Source of the DNA: Hyphomicrobiales bacterium
Lineage (GTDB): Bacteria > Pseudomonadota > Alphaproteobacteria > Rhizobiales > Beijerinckiaceae
Assembly (NCBI GenBank): GCA_003567055.1
Contig: PXAW01000208.1
Coordinates: forward strand, 1 to 5,321
DNA: 5,321 nucleotides
Direction of reading: 5' to 3'
Position 1 is the first letter of the stretch. Each line of letters begins with the position of its first letter. The notes beneath the pieces were generated by a model, which was not told the DNA's origin, made no database searches, and saw only the letters and a program-made list of their open reading frames with translations. Made by a program: the position numbers and the translations under genes. Below are positions 1-5,321 of the stretch, piece after piece.

Positions 1-246
1 GACGAGGTCGTCGCCACTGTCGCGACCAACCAGGGCCTGCGCGACCAGGCCTTCCTCAAGATCGACGAGCGTCAGGACGGGCGCGGCAATCCGTATTACT
101 GGATCGCCTTCGCCAAGACCGATTTCACCCCGGGTCACGGCACCGATCTGTGGGCGATCTACAACAAGCGGATCTCGATCACGCCGCTCAAGCTCGACTA
201 TACCGACGAGCCGACGCTGACGCAGTTTGCCCAGGCTTTTCGCTGA
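1..246 (+). CDS. surE: 5'/3'-nucleotidase SurE, C-terminal fragment (5' end outside window)
   Basis: This is the last 81 residues of an open frame that enters from the left edge and stops with TGA at 244-246. SurE is a metal-dependent nucleoside monophosphate phosphatase of about 250 residues, linked to stationary-phase survival. The visible part matches the family's C-terminal third: GRGNPYYWIAF (residues 29-39 of the fragment), then the H/GTDLWAIYNKRISITPLKLDYT block (46-68), which corresponds to the conserved 'TD..A...g.iSvTPL.lDlT' segment, and a short C-terminal helix. The metal-binding N-terminal half (DD and N motifs) lies outside the window and cannot be checked. The gene converges on prfB and ends 22 bases before a strong hairpin terminator. 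Identification rests on remembered family motifs; I am confident of the family but cannot judge whether the whole protein is intact. Confidence 0.88.
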   Translation, partial: DEVVATVATNQGLRDQAFLKIDERQDGRGNPYYWIAFAKTDFTPGHGTDLWAIYNKRISITPLKLDYTDEPTLTQFAQAFR

Positions 247-268
247 ACCATTGCCGGTACCCCAACCG

Positions 269-304
269 AAAACGCCTTCCCGGTCGAGGCCGGGAAGGCG
301 TTTT
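269..304. terminator. Bidirectional intrinsic terminator between surE and prfB
   Basis: AAAACGCCTTCCCGG (269-283) pairs perfectly with CCGGGAAGGCGTTTT (290-304), a 15-bp stem with a six-base loop. The GC-rich core is flanked by A4 on the left and T4 on the right, so the transcript has a U-run in either direction. It lies 22 bases after the surE stop and 23 bases after the prfB stop, as expected for one terminator shared by convergent genes. Confidence 0.88.
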
Positions 305-327
305 GCATCGCGTGGGGTGGTTTCGCG

Positions 328-1459
328 TCAGTCGATATCGGCAACCGGTTCCCCGGCGCTGCCGGAGACCTTCTGGGCCAGCGAGGCTTCCATGAACGGG
401 TCGAGCGCGCCGTCGAGCACGTCGCCCGGGCTGGTCGATTGCGTGCCGGTGCGCAGATCCTTCACCAGCTGGTAGGGCTGGAGCACGTAGGAGCGGATCT
501 GGTGACCCCAGCCGATCTCCGATTTCGACGAGGCCTCGGCATTGGCCTTCTCTTCACGCATCTTCAATTCGCGCTCGTAGAGGCGCGCACGCAGCATGTC
601 CCAGGCCTTGGCGCGGTTCTTGTGCTGCGAACGCTCCTGCTGGCACGCAACCACGATCCCGGTCGGGATATGCGTGATGCGCACGGCGGAATCCGTCGTG
701 TTGACGTGCTGACCGCCCGAGCCTGAGGCGCGATACGTATCGATGCGGCACTCGGATTCATTCACCTCGATGTCGATCTTGTCATCGACCACCGGATAGA
801 TCCAGACCGAGGCGAAGCTGGTATGGCGGCGCGCGTTGGAATCGAAGGGCGAGATCCGCACCAGGCGGTGCACGCCCGATTCCGTCTTGGCCCAGCCATA
901 GGCGTTATGGCCCTTCACCATCAAGGTGGCACTCTTGATGCCGGCTTCTTCGCCGTCGGAGACCTCGATCACCTCGACCTTGAAGCCGCGCTTCTCGGCC
1001 CAGCGGATATACATCCGCATCAGCATCTGGGCCCAGTCCTGGCTCTCGGTGCCGCCGGCGCCGGAATGGACCTCGATGAAGGTGTCGTTCGAATCGGCCT
1101 CTCCGGAGAGCAGCGCCTCGATCTGGGCGCGCTCGGCTTCGCCTTCGAGGCTGCGCAGGGCGTTTTCGCCCTCGGCTACGGTGTCGGCATCGCCCTCGGC
1201 ATCGCCGAGCTCGATCAGGGTGATGGCATCCTCAAGCTCCTGTTCGAGACGCTTGATCGTCTCGATCTGGTTTTCGAGCGAGGTGCGTTCGCGCATGAGT
1301 TTCTGCGCGGCATCCGCATTGTTCCAGAAATCGGGATTCTCGGACAGGGCGTTCAGTTCGGCGAGACGGCGCTGGGCATGATCCCAGTCAAAGATGCCTC
1401 CTCAGCAGCCCTATGGACTGCTTGGCGGTCTCGACCAATGCTTCGAATTCGGCGCGCAT
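328..1459 (-). CDS. prfB: Peptide chain release factor 2 (RF2), with programmed +1 frameshift
   Basis: RF2 recognises UGA and UAA in the ribosomal A site and triggers peptide release. The product is 376 residues, the normal size, and is made from two frames. Codons 1-23 ([10 protein letters not shown]...LLRRHL) run from ATG at 1459-1457 to 1391; an in-frame UGA follows at 1390-1388. A +1 slip that skips T1390 continues with [10 protein letters not shown] and 353 codons to TGA at 330-328. Visible features: a charged helical N-terminal domain; the [11 protein letters not shown] block near residues 133-143; the stop-codon-reading tripeptide SPF at 203-205 (RF1 would have PxT); and the catalytic GGQ at 248-250 within [11 protein letters not shown], next to [10 protein letters not shown] and QERSQHKN. 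The start gives the family's usual MRAE N-terminus; ribosome-binding sequence is weak (AGAGG about 15 bases upstream). The gene converges on surE and diverges from asd. Confidence 0.97.
1387..1403 (-). promoter_or_regulatory. prfB: Programmed +1 ribosomal frameshift site of prfB
   Basis: On the minus strand the order is GAGGAGG (1403-1397), CAT (1396-1394), CTT (1393-1391), TGA (1390-1388), then C (1387). This is the well-known RF2 autoregulatory cassette: an internal Shine-Dalgarno-like AGGAGG three bases before the slippery CUU codon, followed by UGA in the poor context UGAC. In the E. coli system, low RF2 makes ribosomes pause at UGA, slip from CUU to UUU and continue in the +1 frame; ample RF2 terminates synthesis at codon 24. 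Every element and spacing is present here, so the frame break is a control device, not a sequencing error. Confidence 0.97.
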
Positions 1460-1510
1460 GGTACTCGTGATCATCCTCTTGCGAGACGTGAATCGGATCG
1501 CTGATCCTGC

Positions 1511-1540
1511 GCGCAGGCGATACCAGTTTGCGCAGGCGAT
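1511..1540. repeat. 11-bp perfect direct repeat GCGCAGGCGAT, two copies
   Basis: GCGCAGGCGAT occurs at 1511-1521 and again at 1530-1540, 19 bases start to start, close to two helical turns. The first copy also forms the right half of the palindrome CCTGCGCGCAGG (1506-1517). The copies overlap the candidate prfB -10 and -35 elements. A paired repeat in this place could be an operator for a dimeric regulator; nothing in the sequence identifies the protein. Confidence 0.5.
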
Positions 1541-1545
1541 TGCAA
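1517..1545 (-). promoter_or_regulatory. Candidate sigma70-type promoter for prfB
   Basis: On the minus strand TTGCAA (1545-1540) is followed after exactly 17 bases by TATCGC (1522-1517). Each hexamer matches four of six consensus positions. Transcription would start near 1510, giving a leader of about 50 bases. Both hexamers overlap the two copies of an 11-base direct repeat. This is a consensus match by eye only. Confidence 0.35.
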
Positions 1546-1708
1546 AGGGTCGCGGCACGCACCGGCCTTTATCCTTGACAGGAAGGGCGAAATCGCAGAT
1601 CGATCCGCGCAATGATGCAATGCGATTGCAGGAGTTCGTCGTGGCCGCTTCCGGCATGCAGATGACCGCAATGCCCATCCCGGAGAGCCGTTCAGGCTTT
1701 CGCGGGAC

Positions 1709-1748
1709 GAAAACGACGTGCTTCACGGGCACGCGCGTGAAAACGACG
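1709..1748. repeat. Direct repeat GAAAACGACG flanking an inverted repeat, upstream of asd
   Basis: GAAAACGACG is present at 1709-1718 and 1739-1748, 30 bases apart (about three helical turns). Between and overlapping them, TTCACG (1722-1727) and CGTGAA (1736-1741) form a 6-bp inverted repeat with an eight-base spacer. Arrangement suggests a possible regulator site about 120-160 bases before the asd start. Function is inference. Confidence 0.4.
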
Positions 1749-1775
1749 CGCTGAACGCTTCCTCGCCGTGGAGAA

Positions 1776-1842
1776 CTCTCCCGCCCGGCGGGAGGAGCAG
1801 GCGGCAGGCCAAAGGCCGCCGCATCGCCGCCGAAGGGGAGAG
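1776..1842. repeat. GC-rich palindromic block before asd (REP/MITE-like or structured leader)
   Basis: Two adjacent hairpins are visible: CTCCCGC (1778-1784) with GCGGGAG (1788-1794), and GCGGC-A-GGCC (1801-1810) with GGCCGCCGC (1814-1822) around an AAA loop. The outer ends are also inverted: CTCTCCC (1776-1782) can pair with GGGAGAG (1836-1842), excluding the first hairpin. The look resembles dispersed intergenic palindromes common in alphaproteobacterial genomes, but copy number cannot be tested here. If transcribed, it would sit in the asd 5' leader, ending 25 bases before the start codon. No U-run follows either hairpin, so it is not an ordinary terminator. Confidence 0.45.
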
Positions 1843-1867
1843 CGTTTCTTTCAGGAGCTTGAAAAAG

Positions 1868-2896
1868 ATGGGTTACAAGGTCGCCGTTGTCGGCGCGACC
1901 GGCAATGTCGGGCATGTTCTGCTCGATATTCTCGCCGAGCGCGCTTTTCCCGCCGATGAAGTCGTGGCACTGGCCTCGCGCCGCAGCCAGGGCAAGGAAG
2001 TCTCGTTCGGCGACAAGACCCTGAAGACGAAAGCGCTGGAGACGTACGATTTTTCCGATATCGACATCTGCCTGATGTCGGCCGGTGGCGACGTCTCGAA
2101 GGAATGGGCGCCGCGCATCGCCGCGCAGGGCGCCGTCGTGATCGATAATTCGAGCGCCTGGCGCTACGATCAGGACGTGCCGCTGATAGTGCCGGAGGTG
2201 AATGCCGATGCGGCGGCGGGCTTCTCCAGGAAGAACATCATCGCCAATCCGAACTGCTCCACCGCCCAGCTCGTCGTGGCGCTGAAGCCGTTGCACGATC
2301 ATGCGGGTATCAAGCGCGTCGTGGTCTCGACCTACCAATCCGTCTCCGGCGCCGGCAAGGCGGGCGAGGACGAGCTCGACCGGCAGACGCGTGCGGTCTA
2401 TTCGCTGCAGGATGCCGCCGTCGAGAAGTTTCAAAAGCGCATCGCCTTCAACCTCATTCCGCAGATCGACGTCTTCATGGAGGACGGCTTCACCAAGGAA
2501 GAGTGGAAGATGATGGCGGAGACGAAGAAGATCCTCGATCCGAAGATCAAGCTCACCGCCACCTGCGTGCGCGTCCCCGTTTTCGTCTCGCATTCCGAGG
2601 CGGTGAACGTGGAATTCGAAAGGCCGATCAGCGCCGAAGAGGCGCGCGAGATCCTGCGCGCGGCGCCGGGGATCATGGTCATCGACAAGCGCGAGGATGG
2701 CGGCTACGTCACCCCCGTCGACGCGACCGGCGAGGACGCGACCTATATCTCGCGCATCCGCGAGGATGCGACGGTGGAGAACGGCATCGCGTTCTGGTGT
2801 GTCTCGGACAATCTGCGCAAGGGCGCGGCGCTGAATGCGGTTCAGATCGCGGAAGTCCTGGTCAATCGCAAGCTGATCAGCCCGAAGGCGCGCTGA
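1868..2896 (+). CDS. asd: Aspartate-semialdehyde dehydrogenase
   Basis: This cytoplasmic enzyme reduces L-aspartyl-4-phosphate with NADPH to aspartate 4-semialdehyde, the branch-point precursor of lysine/diaminopimelate, threonine and methionine. The product has 342 residues, typical of the shorter bacterial class. The Rossmann motif GATGNVG lies at 9-15, catalytic Cys130 in NPNCST, substrate-binding Gln157 in STYQSVSGAGKAG, Arg99 in SSAWRY for the phosphate, and Arg235/His242 in RVPVFVSHSE; Cys-to-Gln (27) and Arg-to-His (7) spacings match the E. coli enzyme. The C-terminal NLRKGAALNAVQIAE helix is intact. ATG at 1868 is chosen because it begins the family N-terminus MGYKVAVVGATG and has AGGAG (1853-1857) ten bases upstream. 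It stands alone, followed 36 bases later by a hairpin terminator. Confidence 0.97.
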   Translation: MGYKVAVVGATGNVGHVLLDILAERAFPADEVVALASRRSQGKEVSFGDKTLKTKALETYDFSDIDICLMSAGGDVSKEWAPRIAAQGAVVIDNSSAWRYDQDVPLIVPEVNADAAAGFSRKNIIANPNCSTAQLVVALKPLHDHAGIKRVVVSTYQSVSGAGKAGEDELDRQTRAVYSLQDAAVEKFQKRIAFNLIPQIDVFMEDGFTKEEWKMMAETKKILDPKIKLTATCVRVPVFVSHSEAVNVEFERPISAEEAREILRAAPGIMVIDKREDGGYVTPVDATGEDATYISRIREDATVENGIAFWCVSDNLRKGAALNAVQIAEVLVNRKLISPKAR

Positions 2897-2932
2897 GGCG
2901 GTACGACCTGCGGCGCATGGCCGGGAAATAAG

Positions 2933-2956
2933 AAAGGCCGGGGTGACCCGGCCTTT
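2933..2956. terminator. Bidirectional intrinsic terminator between asd and cytochrome c gene
   Basis: AAAGGCCGGG (2933-2942) pairs perfectly with CCCGGCCTTT (2947-2956) around GTGA, a GNRA-type tetraloop that stabilises RNA hairpins. On the plus strand the stem runs into T5 (2954-2958); on the minus strand it is followed by TTTCTTATTT. It can therefore stop asd transcripts and serve as a backstop for the convergent cytochrome c gene, whose stop is 110 bases away. Confidence 0.88.
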
Positions 2957-2989
2957 TTCAGTTCAGAAAACCCTTGTCTTCTTGATTCG

Positions 2990-3057
2990 TCCGGTGCGGC
3001 GGGTTCCCTTGCCGTTCACCGGAGCATTCCGCCGGCGGGCGCCCCGCCGGAAATGCT
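2990..3057. repeat. Two adjoining imperfect hairpins downstream of the cytochrome c gene
   Basis: TCCGGTG (2990-2996) pairs with CACCGGA (3017-3023), with a nested CGGC/GCCG helix inside. Directly beside it, AGCATT (3023-3028) pairs with AATGCT (3052-3057), and CCGGCGGG (3032-3039) with CCCGCCGG (3043-3050), leaving a small internal loop. The second structure begins nine bases after the cytochrome c stop on the minus strand but lacks a following U-run, so at most it is a transcript-stabilising 3' structure or a weak terminator. Confidence 0.4.
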
Positions 3058-3065
3058 TGCCGCGA

Positions 3066-3656
3066 TCAGTCTTCGGCGGTCTCTTCTTCACCGTCGAGCG
3101 CTGCTTCGTCCTCGGCAGCCTCCGGCAGCGGGGCCGGATCGTCGGAGAGCGAGCGCAGATAGGCCAGCAGATTGGCGCGGGTGTCGATGTTGCTCAGCCC
3201 GGCATAGGCCATCGAAGTGCCCGAGATGTAGTTGCGCGGGTTTTCGATGAAGGCGTCGAGCGATTCGAAGGTCCAGACGTCGCCCTCGGCGCCGCGCTCC
3301 TGGAGCGCGGAGGAATAGCCGAAATCGCGATCCGCCATCGGCGCCATGACGACATTCCAAAGGTTCGGGCCGACGCGGTGATCGCCGCCCGGATCAACCG
3401 TGTGGCAGGATGCGCAGGCGCGGAAAGCCCCTTCGCCGCGCTCCACCGAGGCATTCGCGAGGCGTACCGGCAGCGGATCGACTTCGACGACCTCGGCGAC
3501 GGCGCCCTCGTCTTCGACCGGCTCGGGAAGGATCAGCTCACCCAGCTGCGAGGGACGCGGTTGGAAGAGCATCCCGGCGACGACGCTGATACCGACGACG
3601 AAGAGAAGTGCGCCGAAGACGGCGCCCATGATCTTGTTGAGCTCGAACGAGTTCAT
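3066..3656 (-). CDS. Membrane-anchored class I cytochrome c (CycM / c552-like)
   Basis: The 196-residue protein looks like an electron carrier held in the inner membrane with its haem domain in the periplasm. Residues about 10-31 (IMGAVFGALLFVVGISVVAGML) form an uncleaved signal anchor. An acidic, proline-containing linker follows (38-62). The haem site is CASCH at 81-85, with His85 as one axial ligand and Met149 in SGTSMAYAG as the other; GPNLW (96-100) and the final helix ANLLAYLRSL (161-170) are class I hallmarks. Such proteins pass electrons from the bc1 complex to a terminal oxidase; the exact partner is inference. The last 25 residues hold 12 acidic and no basic residues. ATG at 3656-3654 is supported by GGAG (3667-3664) seven bases upstream; the frame is open further upstream but would bury the anchor. 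It converges on asd and diverges from the ABC ATPase. Confidence 0.9.
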   Translation of the reverse strand: MNSFELNKIMGAVFGALLFVVGISVVAGMLFQPRPSQLGELILPEPVEDEGAVAEVVEVDPLPVRLANASVERGEGAFRACASCHTVDPGGDHRVGPNLWNVVMAPMADRDFGYSSALQERGAEGDVWTFESLDAFIENPRNYISGTSMAYAGLSNIDTRANLLAYLRSLSDDPAPLPEAAEDEAALDGEEETAED

Positions 3657-3900
3657 GCGACAGCTCCGGTCCGCTGGCTGCGGACATTGACGTGACGATT
3701 CCTTGCGCGGCGCGTGAGCGCCACGGTGCGGCGGTTGCTTAGCGCCTTTTGGGGCGGCTTGACAATCAAAAACGGCGCCCGCGGTGCCGGGTTTCATCGT
3801 CGCAGCCCCGCCCGGGGTGGCTGCATCTGTCGCCGGGGAGGGTGTGTGGCGATTGATCTTCGTCATTTCCAGCCGGGACCGGCTGCGGCAGGATGCGGAG
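3657..3900. other. Divergent intergenic region between cytochrome c and ABC ATPase genes
   Basis: I see no gene in these 244 bases. TTGACAATCAA at 3759-3769 offers a perfect -35 hexamer to the plus strand (TTGACA, 3759-3764), although no good -10 follows. On the minus strand the overlapping TTGTCA (3765-3760) is followed after 17 bases by CTAAGC (3742-3737), a weak -10 that would serve the cytochrome c gene with a leader of about 75 bases. Both assignments are tentative. The plus frame of the ABC gene is open back to an ATG at 3784, but that extension has no family support. Confidence 0.4.
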
Positions 3901-4656
3901 ATGATCATGCAGGAAAAACAGATTCCGGCTGCAGAGGATGCGCGCGAAGCTGCGCCGCCGATATTTCGCACCCAGGGGCTGACCAAGGTCTATCAGAGCG
4001 GAGATGTTGCGGTACACGCGCTGCGCGGCGTGGATTTCGAGGCGGTTTCCGGAGAGTTCGTCGTGATGCTCGGCCCGTCCGGCTCCGGCAAGTCCACCTT
4101 CCTCAACATCATAGGCGGTCTCGATTCGGCCACAGAGGGCTCGGTCTGGTTCGGTGATCGGGATCTTGCGCGCATGAGCGAGCGGGAGCGCACTTCCTAT
4201 CGGCGCGACCATGTCGGCTTTGTCTTCCAGTTCTACAATCTGGTGCCGAGCCTGACGGCGCGCGAGAACGTGGCGCTCGTCACCGAGATCGCACGCGCAC
4301 CCATGACGCCGGAGGAAGCGCTCGACATCGTCGGGCTCGCGCAGCGCATGGACCACTTTCCCGCGCAGCTCTCGGGCGGCGAACAGCAGCGCGTCGCCAT
4401 CGCCCGCGCCATCGCCAAGAATCCGGAAGTGCTCCTGTGTGACGAGCCGACCGGCGCCCTCGATTCGCAGACCGGTGTCATCGTTCTGGAAGCGTTGATG
4501 CAGGTGAACGAGCGGCTCGGCGCAACGACGCTCGTGATCACGCACAACGTCGCGATCCGGGAGATTGCCCACAGAGTGGTTAATTTCGCCGATGGATGCA
4601 TCGTCGGCGACCACCGCAACGCCACGCGCAAGCGGCCCGCAGAAGTGCATTGGTGA
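3901..4656 (+). CDS. ABC transporter ATP-binding protein, MacB/LolD family
   Basis: This 251-residue cytoplasmic ATPase should power a membrane complex of the MacB/LolD/FtsE type, whose permeases are FtsX-like. All nucleotide-binding motifs are present: Walker [10 protein letters not shown] (58-66), Q-loop Gln110 in [17 protein letters not shown], signature LSGGEQQR (157-164), Walker B VLLCDEP (177-183), D-loop GALD (185-188) and switch His215 in VITHN. The FYNLVP and [12 protein letters not shown] wording is characteristic of this subfamily. ATG 3901 has AGGA (3890-3893) seven bases upstream; ATG 3907, with GGAG (3897-3900) six bases upstream, is equally possible and would shorten it by two residues. 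The end ([13 protein letters not shown]) looks natural for the subfamily. No permease or adaptor gene lies on either side, so the substrate cannot be inferred. Confidence 0.93.
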   Translation: MIMQEKQIPAAEDAREAAPPIFRTQGLTKVYQSGDVAVHALRGVDFEAVSGEFVVMLGPSGSGKSTFLNIIGGLDSATEGSVWFGDRDLARMSERERTSYRRDHVGFVFQFYNLVPSLTARENVALVTEIARAPMTPEEALDIVGLAQRMDHFPAQLSGGEQQRVAIARAIAKNPEVLLCDEPTGALDSQTGVIVLEALMQVNERLGATTLVITHNVAIREIAHRVVNFADGCIVGDHRNATRKRPAEVHW

Positions 4657-5038
4657 CGCATTGCGGCGCGGGGCGGGAACGTGTCCGGTCGGATGTGTCA
4701 TGCAGGCCATCGCCATGTCTCGTTTGCACGACGCGAAATATGAGGCGCAACAGCGGTAAATTGAGCGATTATGGATGATGTGCCGGTTGCGTCATAACTG
4801 TTTTCGGTTTATTCGGCGAAGTGTTGGTGAACGGTTTCGGGCATTGGCTCTCTGCAATTGACATCAGCGCGCGGTACGTTTTGATGCGCGTGCGGTCCGG
4901 CGCTCGTGGCGGTTACGTAATTCATCGTCGACCTCTCGCGCGATTTCGGTAACGGACGGCCTCAGCGATGAGCGTAGGATGAATGATCGGGGGAGGGGCC
5001 GTCATCCGGACAGGGTGCGGCGAATTGAAAGCGAAGAG
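4657..5038. other. 382-base non-coding stretch upstream of the NYN gene
   Basis: No convincing gene, tRNA or terminator is visible. Translations in all frames give short, unrecognisable peptides, and there is no trace of an FtsX-type permease after the ABC ATPase. The central part (about 4735-4865) is noticeably richer in A and T than the flanking genes, as promoter regions are. It contains a candidate promoter at 4858-4885, leaving a leader of roughly 145 bases before the NYN start. A small RNA in this space cannot be excluded by eye. Confidence 0.5.
4858..4885 (+). promoter_or_regulatory. Candidate promoter for the NYN-domain gene
   Basis: A perfect -35 hexamer TTGACA (4858-4863) is followed after 16 bases by TTTGAT (4880-4885), matching four of six -10 positions. 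It lies in the A/T-richer part of the gap and points at the NYN gene, with a predicted start near 4892. The -35 match is good; the -10 is only fair. Confidence 0.45.
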
Positions 5039-5321
5039 ATGAGTGATAAAGAAAAGATTGCCCTGTTTATCGATGGCGCGAACCTGTATGCGACGACGCG
5101 TACACTGGGTTTCGACATTGACTATAAAATGTTGCTGAAAGAATTCCAGGGGCGTGGCAACTTGCTCCGGGCATTCTATTATACGGCGATCGTCGAAGAT
5201 CAGGAATATTCTTCGATCCGCCCGCTGATCGACTGGCTCGATTACAACGGTTACCGTGTCGTCACCAAGCCCACGAAGGAATTCGTCGATTCCTCCGGGC
5301 GGCGCAAGGTGAAGGGCAACA
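5039..5321 (+). CDS. NYN-domain (LabA/DUF88-like) protein, N-terminal part, cut by window edge
   Basis: The first 94 residues are visible. NYN domains share the PIN-like nuclease fold and are thought to act on RNA. The signature KIALFIDGANLYATTRTLGFDIDY starts at residue 6, with Asp12 the first expected acidic metal-binding residue; ALFIDGANLY, RAFYYTAIVEDQEYSSIRPLIDWLDYNGY (44-72) and VVTKPTKEF follow the alphaproteobacterial LabA-like pattern. The sequence ends at RRKVKGN, just where the second acidic motif is expected. ATG 5039 fits the family start, although the ribosome-binding sequence is only GAAAG/GAAGAG. An in-frame ATG at 4979 would add 20 mostly charged residues and lies too close to its GTAGG. 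In many alphaproteobacteria this gene is found near smpB, rpoZ and relA; that neighbourhood lies outside the window. Confidence 0.88.
   Translation, partial: MSDKEKIALFIDGANLYATTRTLGFDIDYKMLLKEFQGRGNLLRAFYYTAIVEDQEYSSIRPLIDWLDYNGYRVVTKPTKEFVDSSGRRKVKGN

Larger units (their letters stand above)
1460..1867. other. Divergent intergenic region between prfB and asd (no gene seen)
   Basis: These 408 bases separate the two divergent starts. An open frame in phase with asd reaches back to an ATG at 1718, but its R/G/P-rich translation resembles no aspartate-semialdehyde dehydrogenase N-terminus, so I treat it as non-coding. The region holds a candidate minus-strand promoter overlapped by an 11-base direct repeat (1511-1540), a 12-base palindrome CCTGCGCGCAGG (1506-1517), a pair of GAAAACGACG direct repeats around an inverted repeat (1709-1748), and a GC-rich palindromic block (1776-1842). 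A TTGACA at 1575-1580 reads toward asd but has no convincing -10 at 16-18 bases. The asd promoter therefore remains unassigned. Confidence 0.6.

Noticed and set aside
328..1296. A 322-residue RF2 starting at the ATG at 1296-1294, or prfB as a frameshifted pseudogene
   Set aside because: The coding similarity continues upstream to 1459, and the frame break sits exactly in the known RF2 frameshift cassette.
1718..1867. N-terminal extension of asd from ATG 1718
   Set aside because: The 50 added residues precede the canonical MGYKVAVVGATG start, run through hairpin DNA, and ATG 1868 has its own Shine-Dalgarno sequence.
1388..2593. Long minus-strand open frame opposite asd
   Set aside because: Only its last 23 codons are real (the prfB leader). 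The rest is antisense to asd, has no recognisable domain and reflects GC-rich third positions.
2943..3695. Plus-strand open frame opposite the cytochrome c gene
   Set aside because: It is antisense to a gene with clear haem and membrane-anchor motifs, and its own translation shows no family features.
3759..3769. FNR/FixK-type box TTGA-N3-TCAA near the cytochrome c gene
   Set aside because: Tempting beside a respiratory gene, but these boxes need a six-base spacer between TTGA and TCAA; here there are three.
3657..3986. Minus-strand extension of the cytochrome c to 3986
   Set aside because: It would place 110 residues before the signal anchor and overlap the start of the ABC ATPase; the start at 3656 has a proper ribosome-binding site.
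4565..4778. Small plus-strand frames overlapping the end of the ABC gene
   Set aside because: They overlap the ATPase out of frame, give Cys/Arg-rich unrecognisable peptides and lack ribosome-binding sites.
4771..4797. Eight-residue mini-frame (MDDVPVAS) as a leader peptide
   Set aside because: No ribosome-binding site, no run of regulatory codons, and it lies upstream of the candidate NYN promoter, so it would not be on that transcript.

Overview
The window is GC-rich, densely coding DNA of alphaproteobacterial type, most likely Hyphomicrobiales/Rhizobiales-like. I infer this from the wording of the proteins: RF2 starting [10 protein letters not shown], a short-form aspartate-semialdehyde dehydrogenase, a membrane-anchored monohaem cytochrome c, and a LabA-like NYN protein starting FIDGANLY. 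No species can be named from the sequence alone. I see no transposon, phage, CRISPR, tRNA or rRNA.

Layout. Bases 1-246 hold the 3' end of surE (+). A long perfect hairpin at 269-304 separates it from the convergent prfB (-, 328-1459), which encodes release factor 2 and is read through a classic programmed +1 frameshift (AGGAGG, then CTTTGAC). A 408-base divergent gap (1460-1867) carries repeats and inverted repeats and leads into asd (+, 1868-2896). A second bidirectional hairpin (2933-2956) separates asd from the convergent cytochrome c gene (-, 3066-3656). A 244-base divergent gap precedes a MacB/LolD-type ABC ATPase (+, 3901-4656) that has no permease gene beside it. A 382-base non-coding stretch with a candidate promoter leads to the 5' end of a NYN-domain (LabA/DUF88-like) gene that runs off the right edge (5039-5321).

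How the genes work together. These look like separate transcription units with unrelated housekeeping roles: nucleotide/stress phosphatase, translation termination, aspartate-family amino acid and diaminopimelate synthesis, respiratory electron transfer, envelope export or lipoprotein-type transport, and putative RNA metabolism. The alternating orientation (two convergent pairs, two divergent pairs) and the two hairpin terminators support independent units rather than one operon.

I find no clearly new system. The strongest second-look items are the autoregulatory prfB frameshift, the repeat-rich prfB/asd intergenic region, the solitary ABC ATPase, and the very acidic tail of the cytochrome c.
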